A stretch of 64,000 nt of DNA from Cyprinodon diabolis. Taxonomy: Eukaryota; Chordata; Actinopteri; Cyprinodontiformes; Cyprinodontidae. This document shows positions 50,969 through 64,000 of this stretch, piece after piece. How positions within the stretch are numbered: the stretch's first letter is position 1; every line of letters starts with the position of its first letter. Location: the NCBI GenBank assembly GCA_030533445.1, contig CM060072.1, positions 24,201,109 to 24,265,108 on the forward strand, read 5' to 3'. A program made the position numbers and the translations under genes. The notes under the pieces were generated by a model. It was not told the DNA's origin. It ran no database searches and saw only the letters and a list, made by a program, of their open reading frames with translations.

Positions 50969-50986
50969 GGGGGGGGGGGGGGGGGG
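50969..50986 (+). repeat. 18-base poly-G run
   Basis: Eighteen consecutive G residues, long for a vertebrate genome; able to form four-stranded structures and prone to sequencing error. Confidence 0.85.
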
Positions 50987-51555
50987 TATGTCAACCAATA
51001 ATTTCAACACAAATTTGACTGCATTCCCACTGCATTCCCACTGATTTTGGGCATGCATGCCCTAGAGCCTCCTTAGAAACCCTTAGATACTTATGTTTTT
51101 TCCTGTAAATAATATTAATAATTCAGTTATTCAGTGAATATAAAATGGCATGTCTGTGATTTTTTTTTTATAAATATGTATGCTTGTTTAATTTGTTTGG
51201 CTTACATTATATTTCACAATAGAGCATATAGAAACGTAAAAGATTGAATTCACTAATGGCTCATCAGTGATCAGCTTCTATAGTTTGTTTATTTTTAAAA
51301 GTGCTCCTTTAAACAACCATTTGTGGAAGAGTTGATATAGAAAAACTGTTTAACATCCATATCTCTAAAACAAACATTTTGGAAAGAGGCTTACTGAACT
51401 ATCTGAATGGCTATGAATAATTCTGGTCAAATAATTTTGAGTTATTATATTTGTTGGGTTGCCAGTTAAAGCAATACGGGCTAAACTACATTGATAGCAT
51501 TAATTTTTTTCTGTCACCTGATGATAAAATATTACTTGATGTATGAGACTGTGGC

Positions 51556-52056
51556 CAAGGGGTCTACAACCAGCAGCTCCGGAGCTGCAGGTTGCTCTTT
51601 GGACTACAATGGCTCTTTATAGTGGCCGGAAAACTAATAGTTTTCAATACAGTACATTAGCAAATGTACTATATTGAAAGTTCTTTACTTTTAAGCTTAG
51701 ATAATAAATTTACGTAAATGTAATTTTCACTACAAAAGAACATTAAAGAACCAGGAATATGTTTTGAGACCATTACCTTGGAAACAATTTGTTTATTTTT
51801 TATATAAAATAATATCCTATACAAAATCCAAAATAAATGCTTCTTCTTTATCAAACTGTCATGTTTTTTCCTAATATCAGAAATTAAATCAAATTTACCA
51901 CTGTTTAAAATGGCAACAGATTTCCTATTGCAGATATTTAAAACAATAAAAAGTGTGTTATTTAAAAGCCTTGTAATATTTGCGGCTCTGAGCAACTTTT
52001 ACTTAGCTGGGTTGGAGTAAAATGGCTCTTTGCATAAGAAAGGATGCAGACCCCTG
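51556..52056. mobile_element. hAT-type element (older copy)
   Basis: Left end CAAGGGGTCTACAACCAGCA, right end GGATGCAGACCCCTG: inverted termini of an abundant fish hAT group (CAGGGGTCTGCAACC type). GGCTCTTT motifs recur near both ends. The expected 8-base duplication is not detectable. Confidence 0.6.
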
Positions 52057-52249
52057 ACTTAGAGCAAATAAAATATTGTTTCTCCATGTCCATAGAAATG
52101 ATGGCAGTCGTTGAGACTTATTTCTTTGAGGGACCAACGCACCACATGAGCCCATAATACTCTCTGACGGACTTTGACAGTGGCCTGCCAAAGTGGATTC
52201 AATTCCAAGCTGAAAGAAAAGAAAAATTATTTTTGTTAAGTGTTTTTAA

Positions 52250-52750
52250 AGCTACAGTGTGTAATTTTCAGCGACATCTAACGTCCAGACTGCAGACTGC
52301 AGCAACATGAACATCTCCCCCCCACCGCTTCTCCCCCCCAACAGTACGGCGAGCGTTACGGGACAAAATGTCTTCCACGACGTCCGCATCCCCTACCTTC
52401 TCAAGTGATGAGGTTTGTTTACATAGATAATTTTACAGATAGTATTTCATTAGTCTGTGTGTTCAGTACCGTCTCAGTTCATCTCTCTCAACTTGCCGTA
52501 GTTACTTTCGAGCGTAATGGGCGATCTCGCAATGGCTAGTTTTTTGTTGGCTCTGTGCTGCCGTAGCGCAAAGATGTCTGCCTCCATGGCTGCGAGACCC
52601 GCTCCTATGTAATTATAAATAACGAATTCTAAGGCAACGCAAATATTAAGGTTAAGAGGCTGAGCTCGTAGATGATGATAAATAACATAGTTATGTATAA
52701 TATATTACATTTCTGACTGTATATCCCTGTAATTATTACACACTGTAGCT
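52250..52750. mobile_element. miniature element with TTAA (or TA) target duplication
   Basis: 501 bases with perfect inverted termini AGCTACAGTGTGTAAT and ATTACACACTGTAGCT. TTAA flanks both sides (52246-52249 and 52751-52754), which would fit piggyBac-like insertion; because TTAA contains TA, a Tc1/mariner origin with slightly longer termini cannot be excluded. The interior is GC-richer, with CpG sites and a C-rich segment. No transposase. Confidence 0.8.
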
Positions 52751-53101
52751 TTAACTAAAAATTAAAAGGTAAAATTTACAGAGCCGTAATTACCATTGAG
52801 GACACCAAGTCATGTCCTCTGTATTTTTTATTTATATTTTGCCTTGTGATAAACAAAAAATAGATTAGACTGGAACTGACTGTAGGACAATAATCTAGGT
52901 CTCCCAAAAAGGTGTTTTATATTTAAAGAGCCAACAATAGAGCCAGTATTTAATAAAAAAGTAAGTTATGAAAGACCGTTTTGACATTTTTTAGCTTGAC
53001 TGAATATGTAATCCAAAAGTCTTAAATGGATTTCTTCCTAGTCATAGTTAACATGTCAGATATCTAAAATAACATTCTTCCTGTTTTAAAAAGAGCAAAC
53101 T

Positions 53102-53310
53102 GCCGGGGAGTGGCGGCCTAGTGGTTAGGGCATAGAGCTTGGAATCCTGAGGTTCTGGGTCCAAGCCCCACTCCCACTCCCACAGCCATTCTTAACCCCG
53201 CACTACTCACCGGGCACTGCACAATGGCAGCCCACTGCTCCCTAAGGGAATGAGTTAAATGCGGAGAGTTCATTTCATTGCTTTGTAGTTGTGACAGTGT
53301 AATGACTATA
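53102..53310 (+). mobile_element. tRNA-derived SINE
   Basis: The head resembles a tRNA gene: A-box-like TGGCGGCCTAGTGGTTAGGG and B-box-like GGTTCTGGGTCCAAGCC (53151-53167) at the proper spacing. The body has CACTGCACAATGGCAGCCCA and TGCTCCCTAAGGGAATGAGT, shared with the SINE at 59283-59500. It ends near GTGACAGTGTAATGAC. These internal boxes would drive RNA polymerase III transcription in an active copy. Confidence 0.75.
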
Positions 53311-53881
53311 TTAGCTGGAAGAAAAAAAACAAGAAAAAAAACCAACAACACATGAAACCTATATGAAATAAATTGGAACATCAAATCATGACTATTCACT
53401 GACTATTAGATTTGTAACCCCACCTCCTGCTCTCTCTCTTGTCTGCTGTCATGATCCATGCAGCTATTATTTCATACAAATGAAAAGTGGAGAACAGATC
53501 AGCAGATTATGGCTTGTCTACAGTGAAGAGAAGGACTGTGTTATTTACACTTGCCGTCACCTTTTTGGAAACAGGAAGGAGAAATCAGCTAAGTGAGCTT
53601 AGTGACTGCAAAAAATCTTTCATTCCTTTTAAGACAGCATGAAAAGTCAGCTGAGTACAAAACATGGAGAGGAAACCAACAAAAAAAGGGACAAAAAGAG
53701 AGGGACAAAACGTAGAACAAATTATGTTTGTCTATTTTATTCAAATTTCTGTATCTGTACAATGGGTCTGTTTTATGTTTTGTCTTCTCATTTCAGAAGG
53801 CCCCCTGCGTGTCTTTGCCTAGGGCCCCTAATTTCCTAGATCCGCCCCTCCGACTAGTCATATAGTAGTTATCCAAAAATA

Positions 53882-55129
53882 CACTATATTGCCAAAAGTA
53901 TTTGCTCACCTGCCTTGACTCACATATGAGCTTAAGTGACATCCCGTTCCTAATCCATAGGGTTCAATATGACGTCGGTCCACCCTTTGCAGCTAGAACA
54001 GCTTCAACTCTTCTGGGAAGGCTGTCCACAAGGTTTAGGAGTGTGTTTATGGGAATTTTTGACCATTCTTCCAGAAGCGCATTTGTGAGGTCGCACACTG
54101 ATGTTGGACGAGAAGGCCTGGCTCTCAGTCTCCGCTCTAATTCATCCCAAAGGTGTTCTATCGGGTTGAGGTCAGGACTCTGTGCAGGCCAGTCAAGTTC
54201 ATCCACACCAGACTCTGTCATCCATGTCTTTATGGACCTTGCTTTGTGCACTGGTGCACAGTCATGTTGGAAGAGGAAGGGGCCAGCTCCAAACTGTTCC
54301 CACAAAGTTGGGAGCATGGAATTGTCCAAAATGTCTTGGTATGCTGAAGCATTCAGAGTTCCTTTCACTGGAACTAAGGGGCCAAGCCCAGCTCCTGAAA
54401 AACAACCCCACACCATAATCCCCCCTCCACCAAACTTTACACTTGGCACAATGCAGTCAGACAAGTACCGTTCTCCTGGCAACCGCCAAACCCAGACCCG
54501 TCCATCAGATTGCCAGATGGAGAAGCGCGATTCGTCACTCCAGAGAACGCGTCTCCACTGCTCTAGAGTCCAGTGGCGGCGTGCTTTACACCACCGCATC
54601 CGACGCTTTGCATTGCACTTGGTTATGTATGGCTTGGATGCAGCTGCTCGACCATGGAAACCCATTCCATGAAGCTCTCTGCGCACTGTTCTTGAGCTAA
54701 TCTGAAGGCCACATGAAGTTTGGAGGTCTGTAGTGATTGACTCTGCAGAAAGTTGGCGACCTCTTCGCACTATGCGCTTCAGCATCCGCTGACCCCGCTC
54801 CGTCAGTTTACGTGGCCTACCACTTCGTGGCTGAGTTGCTGTCGTTCCCAAACACTTCCATTTTCTTATAATACAGCTGACAGTTGACTGTGGAATATTT
54901 AGGAGCGAGGAAATTTCACGACTGGATTTGTTGCACAGGTGGCATCCTATCACAGTTCCACGCTGGAATTCACTGAGCTCCTGAGAGCGACCCATTCTTT
55001 CACAAATGTTTGTAAAAACAGTCTGCATGCCTAGGTGCTTGAATTTATACACCTGTGGCCATGGAAGTGATTGGAACACCTGATTCCAATAATTTGGATG
55101 GGTGAGCAAATACTTTTGGCAATATAGTG
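53882..55129 (-). mobile_element. full-length Tc1-like transposon, copy 2
   Basis: 1,248 bases, same length, orientation and termini (CACTATATTGCCAAAAGT) as the element at 14017-15264, with TA on both sides (53880-53881 and 55130-55131). Every stretch I compared is identical to copy 1. It lies between gfra4 and slc25a5, about 1.1 kb from the translocase start. Confidence 0.95.
53964..54995 (-). CDS. Tc1-like transposase (intact, DD34E), copy 2
   Basis: From ATG at 54995 it encodes 343 residues identical to the copy 1 protein over its whole length; the frame is also open upstream to an ATG at 55028 and beyond. Catalytic motifs [16 protein letters not shown] and LNPIEHLW are intact. Two frames of the same DNA match copy 1 without difference, so synonymous changes are also absent or rare, which excludes long independent decay. 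Confidence 0.93.
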   Translation of the reverse strand: MGRSQELSEFQRGTVIGCHLCNKSSREISSLLNIPQSTVSCIIRKWKCLGTTATQPRSGRPRKLTERGQRMLKRIVRRGRQLSAESITTDLQTSCGLQISSRTVRRELHGMGFHGRAAASKPYITKCNAKRRMRWCKARRHWTLEQWRRVLWSDESRFSIWQSDGRVWVWRLPGERYLSDCIVPSVKFGGGGIMVWGCFSGAGLGPLVPVKGTLNASAYQDILDNSMLPTLWEQFGAGPFLFQHDCAPVHKARSIKTWMTESGVDELDWPAQSPDLNPIEHLWDELERRLRARPSRPTSVCDLTNALLEEWSKIPINTLLNLVDSLPRRVEAVLAAKGGPTSY

Positions 55130-55131
55130 TA

Positions 55132-55990
55132 TCAATTACAAGTTAAGTGGATGAACAGAATTCAGTATAAAAAGCTGCACAAGCAGGACAGAAGAATTAG
55201 CCTTAAGACGGCTTTGAAGCTAAGGCCATTTAAGCTTTTACAATGTGTGAACAGTGGCTGGAGTCATAGGGCCACGTATCAAGATATAATCAAGAACTAA
55301 ACACAACGACTAAAGCTATTACATTCTTTGGCTTAAGGCTCTGTTGAACAGGAGACAATGTCAGAGGAGTCTTATCATTAGAAAAAAGAGTGGGCTATGC
55401 ACATGGGTACAAAGTTCTCTTTGTCAATTAAAGTTTTATTTTCTTTATTGTGTCACCTAAAGGTCACAGTCCCACAGTTTGTAGGGGGAGGGTTACGTTT
55501 TCTTACTTATTAATGATGTTAGAGTCATATCCAAAGTAAATTAATTTTAAGTAATCACAGCAATCTTCTAGAAACGTCATCCTTCTGTCTGCTCACAAGC
55601 TTCATTGTGACGCTGAACTAACTTTAGTGGCAAAGGTAACAAGGGCTGCTTTATTGACTTTCATTTATTGGTTGTGTGTTTTTCTGTATTTTGTTAAGAA
55701 GGATGTGAGATACACCAAACTAAACAATGCAATTGAGCCAAAGCGGCCTGAGCTTCTTGGACACAAGCAGAGCGAGGTTAATCACGAATTTGATGGAGTG
55801 GGCTTATTGAGATACACTGAATGAATGAATATACTATACCATAGGAACACTTTTGTGTAAAAGTGTAAAAAAAAAAATAAAAATGGGGTTTGGGTTATAT
55901 AACACTAAACAGGAAAGCAGATAAGAACACGAAAATCATTGCTGAGGTTCGCTCCTTCTGTTCTGTTCCTAATGTAAGAGTCGCTTCACG
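55132..55990. other. intergenic, nothing recognised
   Basis: A+T-rich sequence between the second Tc1 element and the slc25a5 promoter. Open frames are short and match nothing known. Confidence 0.6.
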
Positions 55991-56267
55991 TGAATTCACT
56001 TTCCTGGGAAAAAGAAAATGAGAGCACGCTAAGCTACGTCATTCAAATCAAGACACCGCATTGGCAAAAATCCGTGTGACGACGAAGGCTCGGCCAATGA
56101 GTCACTGTTCGAGTTCCCGTGCATTATCGCGATCTATCTGGTTAGATAAATCCTCTACGCGGCTTCTCAATCGGCCATTTCGTCTGTGCAAGGCCATCAG
56201 CCAGCTAGGGCAGCGGGGAATCTGCGGGATACTGGTAACCTGAAAGGCACATTAAAAACATCGCAAC
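55991..56267 (+). promoter_or_regulatory. slc25a5 promoter and 5' UTR
   Basis: A CpG-containing region ending at the start codon. It contains an inverted CCAAT box (ATTGG, 56060-56064) and a direct one (CCAAT, 56094-56098), about 34 bases apart, as expected for NF-Y-driven housekeeping promoters. A GTGACGACG near 56075 is CRE-like, and CGGCCATTTCG near 56172 resembles a YY1 site. No TATA box is evident. The transcription start is probably between 56130 and 56230. Confidence 0.55.
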
Positions 56268-58098
<1,831 letters not shown>

Positions 58099-58375
58099 AT
58101 CTTCATGTTGTCACGTCACTGTCCAATTTGGCTAAATGTATTAACTTACCATTTCTATGGACATTGCATTCTGCCTTATTTATGGGAACAACTAGCATCT
58201 CACGAAGTAGCTGTGAGAGGTGGCTGTATGTTGTGCATCTTTGATTTTAAAACGTTCCGCACCCTCTTTACCAATGTCATTCCAGATATAAAAAGAAAAA
58301 TATGAATACCTACTTGTGTCATTCACTAGGTTTGTATGGTCCCAACTTGAATAAATCTATCCTGGGGAACAACCT
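58099..58375 (+). other. slc25a5 3' UTR
   Basis: Follows the stop codon. An AATAAA signal at 58350-58355 gives a 3' UTR of about 270 bases; an ATTAAA at about 58586 is a possible distal alternative. Confidence 0.6.
58350..58355 (+). terminator. polyadenylation signal for slc25a5
   Basis: Canonical AATAAA, 252 bases after the stop codon. Confidence 0.6.
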
Positions 58376-59282
58376 TTAAGATTGATGTTAACTGTCCCCT
58401 TCACTGTCATAGCATGATGAACACTCACAGGATAATGAAAGGCACAGAGTGGATTACAACCAATTGCTATATATACTTGCGCTTATCTCTCTTGAGCCTC
58501 TAGAGTAGAACACCAGTGCTTGTTCTCCTTTGCATAGCACAGACTTCTTTGAACCTTTTAAGATGTTGGATAATTTTTTTTCCCATTAAAGCACATATTT
58601 CATAGGAATACATACATTTTAGTTTAAATGGTCTTTTTAAAACCCTACCTTCAATCTACAGTATTAGGGGCACATTTCCTCCTTTAAATCTTCAAAGGTC
58701 TTAATTTGAAAACACCTTTCATGTTTACACAGTGATGGGTAGTAAGTTTGCTAATGGTTTTTTTTTCAGGGTTAAATTAAAGCCCTCTTCATTCTACAGG
58801 GAAGTAAAAGCTTATGGGTTTTAAATGCATTACAAATTTAAGGATAAGGCATTATTGGCAGGTTATGGTTAAACATGGAAAGATGGTTGGGTGTAGTTTA
58901 GCCTGATGGGCAGCAGGTGGCGCCAGTGGTAAAGGGGGGGGGACTGTTGAAGCTCAGACAGGCTTACAAACAGCATTTTAAGTTTTTCATTTTTTGAAGG
59001 GGGTAATGCTGTAAAATGAAGAGAAATTGCAGGAATTTTATGTCTTGCGCACCCATCAAATGACCGCATGCTTCTCAGGATGGTTGAAAGTTTAATGGTT
59101 GGCAGAACTGCTAATATAGACGATGAAAACAGAACCATTTACGTTTGTGATGTAAATAAAATTATCTTAAATCCTCTTCCTGAGTCACTTCCGTTTTCAA
59201 ACAGGATTTTGCCAAAAAGGTGCAACATATTGCTGAAAATGTATATTCAACAAGTGAAAACTCAGACTGCAATATTTCTTAT
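58376..59282. other. intergenic region downstream of slc25a5
   Basis: No gene recognised. It holds the CTCF-like site at 58910-58923 and a run of nine G residues near 58935. Confidence 0.5.
58910..58923 (+). promoter_or_regulatory. candidate CTCF binding site
   Basis: GCAGCAGGTGGCGC matches the vertebrate CTCF core CCASYAGRKGGCRS at 13 of 14 positions. It lies about 0.55 kb beyond the slc25a5 polyadenylation signal, a sensible place for an insulator. Binding is not shown. Confidence 0.4.
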
Positions 59283-59500
59283 CCGTGGTTAGAGCAGTGC
59301 GCTTGTGCTCTGAGAAGGCTGTAAGTACCTGGTTGGATCCACACAGCCTAAGCTTAAGGTTCCTGAGCAAAACCTTTAACCCCCACACTGCTCCCTGGGT
59401 GCTGCACAATGGTAGCCCACTGCTCCCCAAAGGGATGGGTCAAAATTCAGAGAATTTCCCATTGTGGGACAAAGGGAATTATATTAAATGCATATATTGC
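59283..59500 (+). mobile_element. tRNA-derived SINE (second copy)
   Basis: The head TGGTTAGAGCAGTGCGCTTG corresponds to an A-box region and CTGGTTGGATCCACAC to a B box. The body has GCTGCACAATGGTAGCCCAC and CACTGCTCCCCAAAGGGATG, shared with the SINE at 53102-53310. The tail GGGACAAAGGGAATTATATT follows the usual fish SINE/LINE ending. Confidence 0.65.
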
Positions 59501-60529
59501 CAACCCACTCAGGAGGATGACTGCTGATGCAACATTTGTCCAGCAGAGGGCCATTGAAGCAAGGAAATAAAGCAAACAAATTCAAAGTAGCTGGCCATGG
59601 ATACTATAGTAGAAAATATTACAGAAATCATGAAAACTGAAGTTTTCAGGACAAAGGTCAAGCTAACCAACAATTTGAGAGATTTAGATTATAATAAAGG
59701 CTTAAAATGGATAGGCACACTGAATCCAAATGCCAGAAGAGATGCTCTAAATTTTGAATTTAGTCCAGATAAAATGTACATTTTATGATGGGTGTTAACT
59801 TTTAAACAACTTTATAGTCTTTACAGGAAAAAGCAGCTGTTATGACATGTAGAAACAACTTTTCCTTTTTTTTATGTGCATAAAGCAATATGGTGCACAT
59901 ATAATTTTTATCCTCCCATCAGACTTGTCGGTGTCACCACTAAGAGCAAAAAGGAGAAGGGAGTCTTAATGTGATTTTCCTCATATGAAGGAATGATTTT
60001 TGTCCGAAAGAGAATTGATCCCACTTTAAAAAAAAAAAAATTGTATCTGAAGTCTCCTGAGGAAGCAATCTGATGCTGGGCTGCAGGGATTCAGCACAAC
60101 TCTTCCCAATAAAATATCAATCATAAATGTTCACACTTCACTCTGCAATAAAGTATGTATACAGTTTTATGTTCCATGTGATTGCACTTTACAGTTCCAT
60201 GTTTCAGTCAATACTGATGTGTGTTGGCAACATTCAACTTGTTGACTGTCATCAGCCTATCAGGAAACATAATATCATCTACAGATGGCAGCATTTATCC
60301 TGCTTCCTTTACGAAGGCCATCTGTACAGCTTTAGTCTGTTAATAGATAAAGGCTAATATTCATATTGTTTAGGTTAATCATGAAGCACATTCTTTCACC
60401 AGTTTGACCACTTCAAAGCACAGAAGGAAACATTTTTTTTCCTCCTAGAGAGAATCCCTAACGGCCTATCAGCAGCCCTGTGTTTTACTGCGTAGCCTCA
60501 CACCCACTCTGTGGTTTGTATCTGTGTAA
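59501..60529. other. intergenic, nothing recognised
   Basis: Short open frames only, none matching a known family. A 12-base A run lies near 60028. Confidence 0.55.
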
Positions 60530-60765
60530 AGCCTGTATATCGGCTGTATCAGTCTCCTCCCACAGTCCAAACACTAGAGTCTGCACGGTTGAAGTTCACG
60601 TAGGTGTGAAGTGAAGAATGAGTGTTTGTTAGTCATCGGATTGTAACTGGCTGGCAGCTCTTCCTGGGTGTTTCCTGTATTCTGGCATGCACTCCAGCCT
60701 GCAGTTTAACTGTAATTGGCATCTGCACTCACCTCCACCAGGAGCCTGGCATCTGTAGGGGAAAT
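60530..60765 (+). repeat. truncated fish interspersed repeat
   Basis: TCCTCCCACAGTCCAAACAC, then GGTGTGAAGTGAAGAATGAG and TGTAACTGGCTGGCAGCTCT followed by CACTCCAGCCTG. This order of blocks matches a repeat frequent in fish genomes (cccacagtccaa ... tgtgaatg ... attggctggc ... ctccagcc). Degraded. Confidence 0.5.
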
Positions 60766-62480
60766 GCATATTTGAATCACATACTGATAGATTTGATGTT
60801 ACATTATACATAAGCATTTGCCTCATTCAGTCCTACATTTTCTCATGTGACAACTATAATCTGGTGTAATTAATTAGGATTTTGTAACCAGCAAAAAATA
60901 GTGCATAAGTGCAAATTGGACAGAAAGGGTTTTGATTTGCCAAATTTTCAAAGGTAAAAAACAATAAAACAATAATAATAATAAATAATAGGGTGTATTT
61001 TTATTCAGACCCAATGAGCCAATTCTGGAAGATCAGTAGGATCAGTCTTTTAGGCAGCGTTTCTACTAACTTGGAACATAAAGAACAGGAATTTTTGCCA
61101 ATCTTGTTTTAAAAGAATCTATCTTAGACAAAGTAAGATTTAATAGCCAACTTCTGAATTCGGGCCTCAGTTTCCAGCCTTACCACAAATAGCCAATTAG
61201 ATTTAAGACTGACTTTTGATTAGATATCTAAATAATGTATACATCGTCTAAGACACATTTCCAATATTTTGATCTGGATTTTGAGTGGGCCATACCTGCA
61301 CATAATATATTTTTATTTAAACCACTCTATTCTAGCTCTGGCTGTATGTCCGAGGTCATTGTGCTCCCAAAATAATCATCCGTCCCTCATAATTCTAACA
61401 ACTCTGATCAGCTTCAGAAGGATCCCTACAGCCTGATGCTAAAAACCTTTTGTGTGGGGCATAATGTGTCCAGGTTTGCATATGGACAAGGTTTCCAAAG
61501 GTTCCCATGTATAAAAAAACGTGGTGTGCACAAAATTGTTCTACTTGCAAGGTGCAAATCAAATTGTGTCTCTAGAATCACCAGAACATTAAATAGAAAA
61601 TGAGCATTTGCCTTCATGAATGTGGCGATCATATGCTGATGACCTAAATGTACTGATTTTTTTTTTACGAGGAGCTTATAAAAAGGTTAATTCTTACAGC
61701 TCACAAAGCAATTATTCAAAGCTGGAGCAGATTGCAAATAGTTTTCTCATTCATATCATATTTATCAGTTAGCTGCAAATTTGCAAATAGACATTTTTGT
61801 GGTCAAAAGGTGCACAGACACACAATAAAAGTCTTAGTGCATGTGAACACGTTTGAGATGTCAGATTTAATGATAGTGGAATGCTGTTAAAGAAAAAGAT
61901 GCCAGAGCTGGAGAGATTAATGCAGCAGGAAGCTGCACAAAATTAAAATTAAAAAATACTTAACTTGACTATTTAGTTATGTATATATGCTTTTAATATG
62001 TACAAGATTTATCATGTGTTTTGTACATGAGTACATGTATTGTACTCTAGGGCTTTACATTAACAGCCCTTAGAGAAAAAAATCCCTCAAGCATGGTGCT
62101 TGTAAAGGAGACTCCATCATGGACACCTGAAGGTGTATATCCCTATCCCATAGGCAAGGGCCTTTTTTTCTTAATCAGTGCTCCTCTGTCAGCTCCATAT
62201 GAAGCAAAGATGTTGTCGTACGCTATTATGGGTCTATTTTACTTCGAACTTTCGGTTCTCTGGGTCAAGATCTTTCGCTTGTCAGGTGTATGAGTTAAGG
62301 CTAGATGACAAAATCTGGTTTTCCGGATTTTACAATCACTACTTAAATTTTAATCATTTTATTGTTACCCTTTTAAGGGTTTTTACTTTTTTTATTTTGT
62401 GATTCATATATGAAAGGCACATTATAAATATAATACATTTTGTTACTATTTATTTTATTATAATTACGTCCAACTTTATG
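60766..62480. other. intergenic, nothing recognised
   Basis: A+T-rich, no supported gene or repeat beyond short A/T runs and an ATA repeat near 60965-60990. Confidence 0.55.
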
Positions 62481-62488
62481 GCTTAGAT

Positions 62489-62969
62489 CAGGGGTCTTCA
62501 ACGTTTTCGAGGCCAAGGACCCCCAAACTGATTGCGAGATGGAGCGGGGACCCCCTAATTATATATATTGTATGAAATTGTGTTATATCAAACTGGTCCT
62601 ATAGTCACTCTATTACATATGGAGTCATGTAACGAATGTAATTTCTCCCTGGGATTATTAAAGTATTTCTGATTCTGATTCCTGGTTGATGGGACAGGTG
62701 TTGTGAATGAAATGGTGCCCAGGTTTGAAAGAGCCCCTGTGTGTCGCTAAATGTGTGCATTGATGGCTGAAAGACATCTTCTGCTTCCATTTATCTGTTT
62801 ACTACAGTGTGCTGAATTCATGTTAATGTGTATTTAAAGACATTTTAATTAGTGCAAAAAATTGCAGGAGGGAATATAAAAAAAAGTTATCAACCAAGAC
62901 TTTTGCGACCCCCATGCAGTACCTCTGCGGACCCCCTAGGGGTCGCGGACCCCCTGTTGAAGACCTCTG
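62489..62969. mobile_element. non-autonomous hAT element with 8-base target duplication
   Basis: Termini CAGGGGTCTTCAACGTTTTC and, at the right, CCTGTTGAAGACCTCTG are inverted repeats. Perfect 8-base duplications GCTTAGAT lie at 62481-62488 and 62970-62977. GGACCCCC motifs occur near both ends. A LINE-type tail (TCTCCCTGGGATTATTAAAG) is inside, so the element may have captured or received another repeat. 481 bases, no transposase. Confidence 0.88.
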
Positions 62970-62977
62970 GCTTAGAT

Positions 62978-63769
62978 CTTAGTCTTTTTCTTAAGACCAC
63001 CCTGGTCCCAACAGGGTTTCAAAAGGGCAGCCCTGATCACTCGTACTCATTCGTTGCATAATAGGTATGCAACACACCCACTTACTTCACGTGCAATTCT
63101 TTTTTTATTTTTAAAGCAATTTACCGCTCCTTATTTGGAGTCTTTGAATATCACAACCTTAATGTTCTGCATGTCACATATTGGTCCCATACAATCTGTG
63201 TATTTCTGTGTGCCCTGCATAGCCTCTGGCAAACTGCAAACCTGTTTCTATTTTTGAGGTTTTTGTTTCAATGTTGGCTTTGTGCTTGACATCTTTCCAT
63301 ACAGCCCAGATTGATTTTCCCATCTGAACTGTGGATCTCTGCATCTTCTCAGCTTCAGGACCTCTCTCCTGCCCACCTGGCTGGTGATTCCTCTGCTCAG
63401 CCCGTTGGTTTAGGTGGATGGCCATGTTGTGATGGTTTTGCAGTTGCGTAATACCATTTCCTTACCTAAAATGTCTGTATTAACTAATTAGGGGAATTAT
63501 AAATGAAGCTGGTTGTGCATCATTTTGTATTGTTATTTTTGTGAAATAGCTGAGGAGTTATCAGAGTAAAAGGTGGCTAAATATAAAAGCACGCCACAAC
63601 TTTTACATTTTATTTTAAGAAATCCTTAAATGTCATAATTCTGCTTTACTTGGTTTAGTCTTTATCACATCAAATCCAAACAAAACAGGAATTTGGTGGC
63701 AGTAAATGTTTGGAATAAAGCACAAGGGAAAAAAAATGCATAAAAAAACCCCCAACAACAAGACTTTCT
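62978..63769. other. intergenic, nothing recognised
   Basis: No supported gene or mobile element. Confidence 0.5.
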
Positions 63770-64000
63770 GTGAAGTACAGGAAAGTACTAGTTTTTATTC
63801 CTTCATAATCAAACTTCACAAACAGCTTGAACTTGTACAATACCTCAGAGAGTGAAAATTACAAAAAAAGTGCTGGTAACATTTACAAAAATCATCCTTA
63901 CTTAGCAACAATCAGTTTATTCTTCCACACTTTTTTTAGTCTTTTGTATTAAGGCTTAATACTTCTTTATAAAGTATATGCAAGATAAGTCTTCACAGTT
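63770..64000 (-). other. possible 3' UTR of a minus-strand gene beyond the window
   Basis: On the minus strand this edge sequence ends with an AATAAA signal (63794-63799, TTTATT on the plus strand) after A+T-rich sequence typical of a 3' UTR. No coding sequence is within the window, so this is a weak call. Confidence 0.25.

Larger units (their letters stand above)
48691..51555. other. gfra4-slc25a5 intergenic region, proximal part
   Basis: No gene recognised. It contains the palindromic miniature element at 48971-49138, a T run at 49210-49236, and an 18-base G run at 50969-50986 preceded by CAGGGGCGCTGAT, which resembles a hAT-type terminus. A tandem CTGCATTCCCA pair lies near 51020. Confidence 0.5.

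Noticed and set aside
53102..53175. Possible tRNA gene
   Set aside because: A- and B-box-like motifs are present but the stem pairing is poor and the sequence continues into a SINE body; a SINE is the better reading.

Overview
The window is nuclear DNA of a vertebrate and almost certainly a teleost fish. It has spliced genes with GT/AG introns, an A+T-rich background, and several interspersed repeats of types common in fish: Tc1-like transposons, hAT and TA-duplicating miniature elements, Gypsy-type solo LTRs, tRNA-derived SINEs and remnants of a fish LINE. There is no bacterial gene organisation, CRISPR array or operon. The species cannot be fixed from sequence alone.

Two protein-coding genes are supported. 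The first is a GDNF-family receptor alpha gene of the GFRA4 type on the minus strand. Eight coding exons run from 48428 down to 10157, phases join exactly, and the product is 458 residues: signal peptide, three cysteine-rich domains, an acidic linker and a GPI-type tail. The second is a four-exon ADP/ATP translocase gene (ANT2/ANT3 type) on the plus strand at 56268-58098, giving a 298-residue mitochondrial carrier. The two are divergent, with about 7.8 kb between their start codons. Nothing suggests a shared pathway: one binds neurotrophic factors at the cell surface, the other exchanges ADP for ATP across the inner mitochondrial membrane.

Layout: 1-2042 is stacked repeats (a 44-base minisatellite and LTR end split by a hAT-type element with a perfect 8-base target duplication, then a Tc1-type miniature element). 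2043-10156 is mostly unique DNA downstream of gfra4. 10157-48428 is gfra4; intron 6 holds two adjacent intact Tc1-like transposons (14017-15264 and 15285-16879), intron 4 a hAT element and other relics, and intron 1 (17.3 kb) a solo LTR nested in a hAT relic, a 1.06-kb hAT derivative with a BED-finger relic, LINE remains and long tetranucleotide arrays. 48429-56267 is a repeat-rich divergent intergenic region containing a second copy of the first Tc1 element, apparently identical. 56268-58370 is the translocase gene. 58370-64000 is intergenic with SINEs, a hAT element and a possible 3' UTR of a further minus-strand gene at the right edge.

The most notable signal is the pair of full-length, intact, seemingly identical 1,248-base Tc1-like transposons 39.9 kb apart, which points to very recent transposition.
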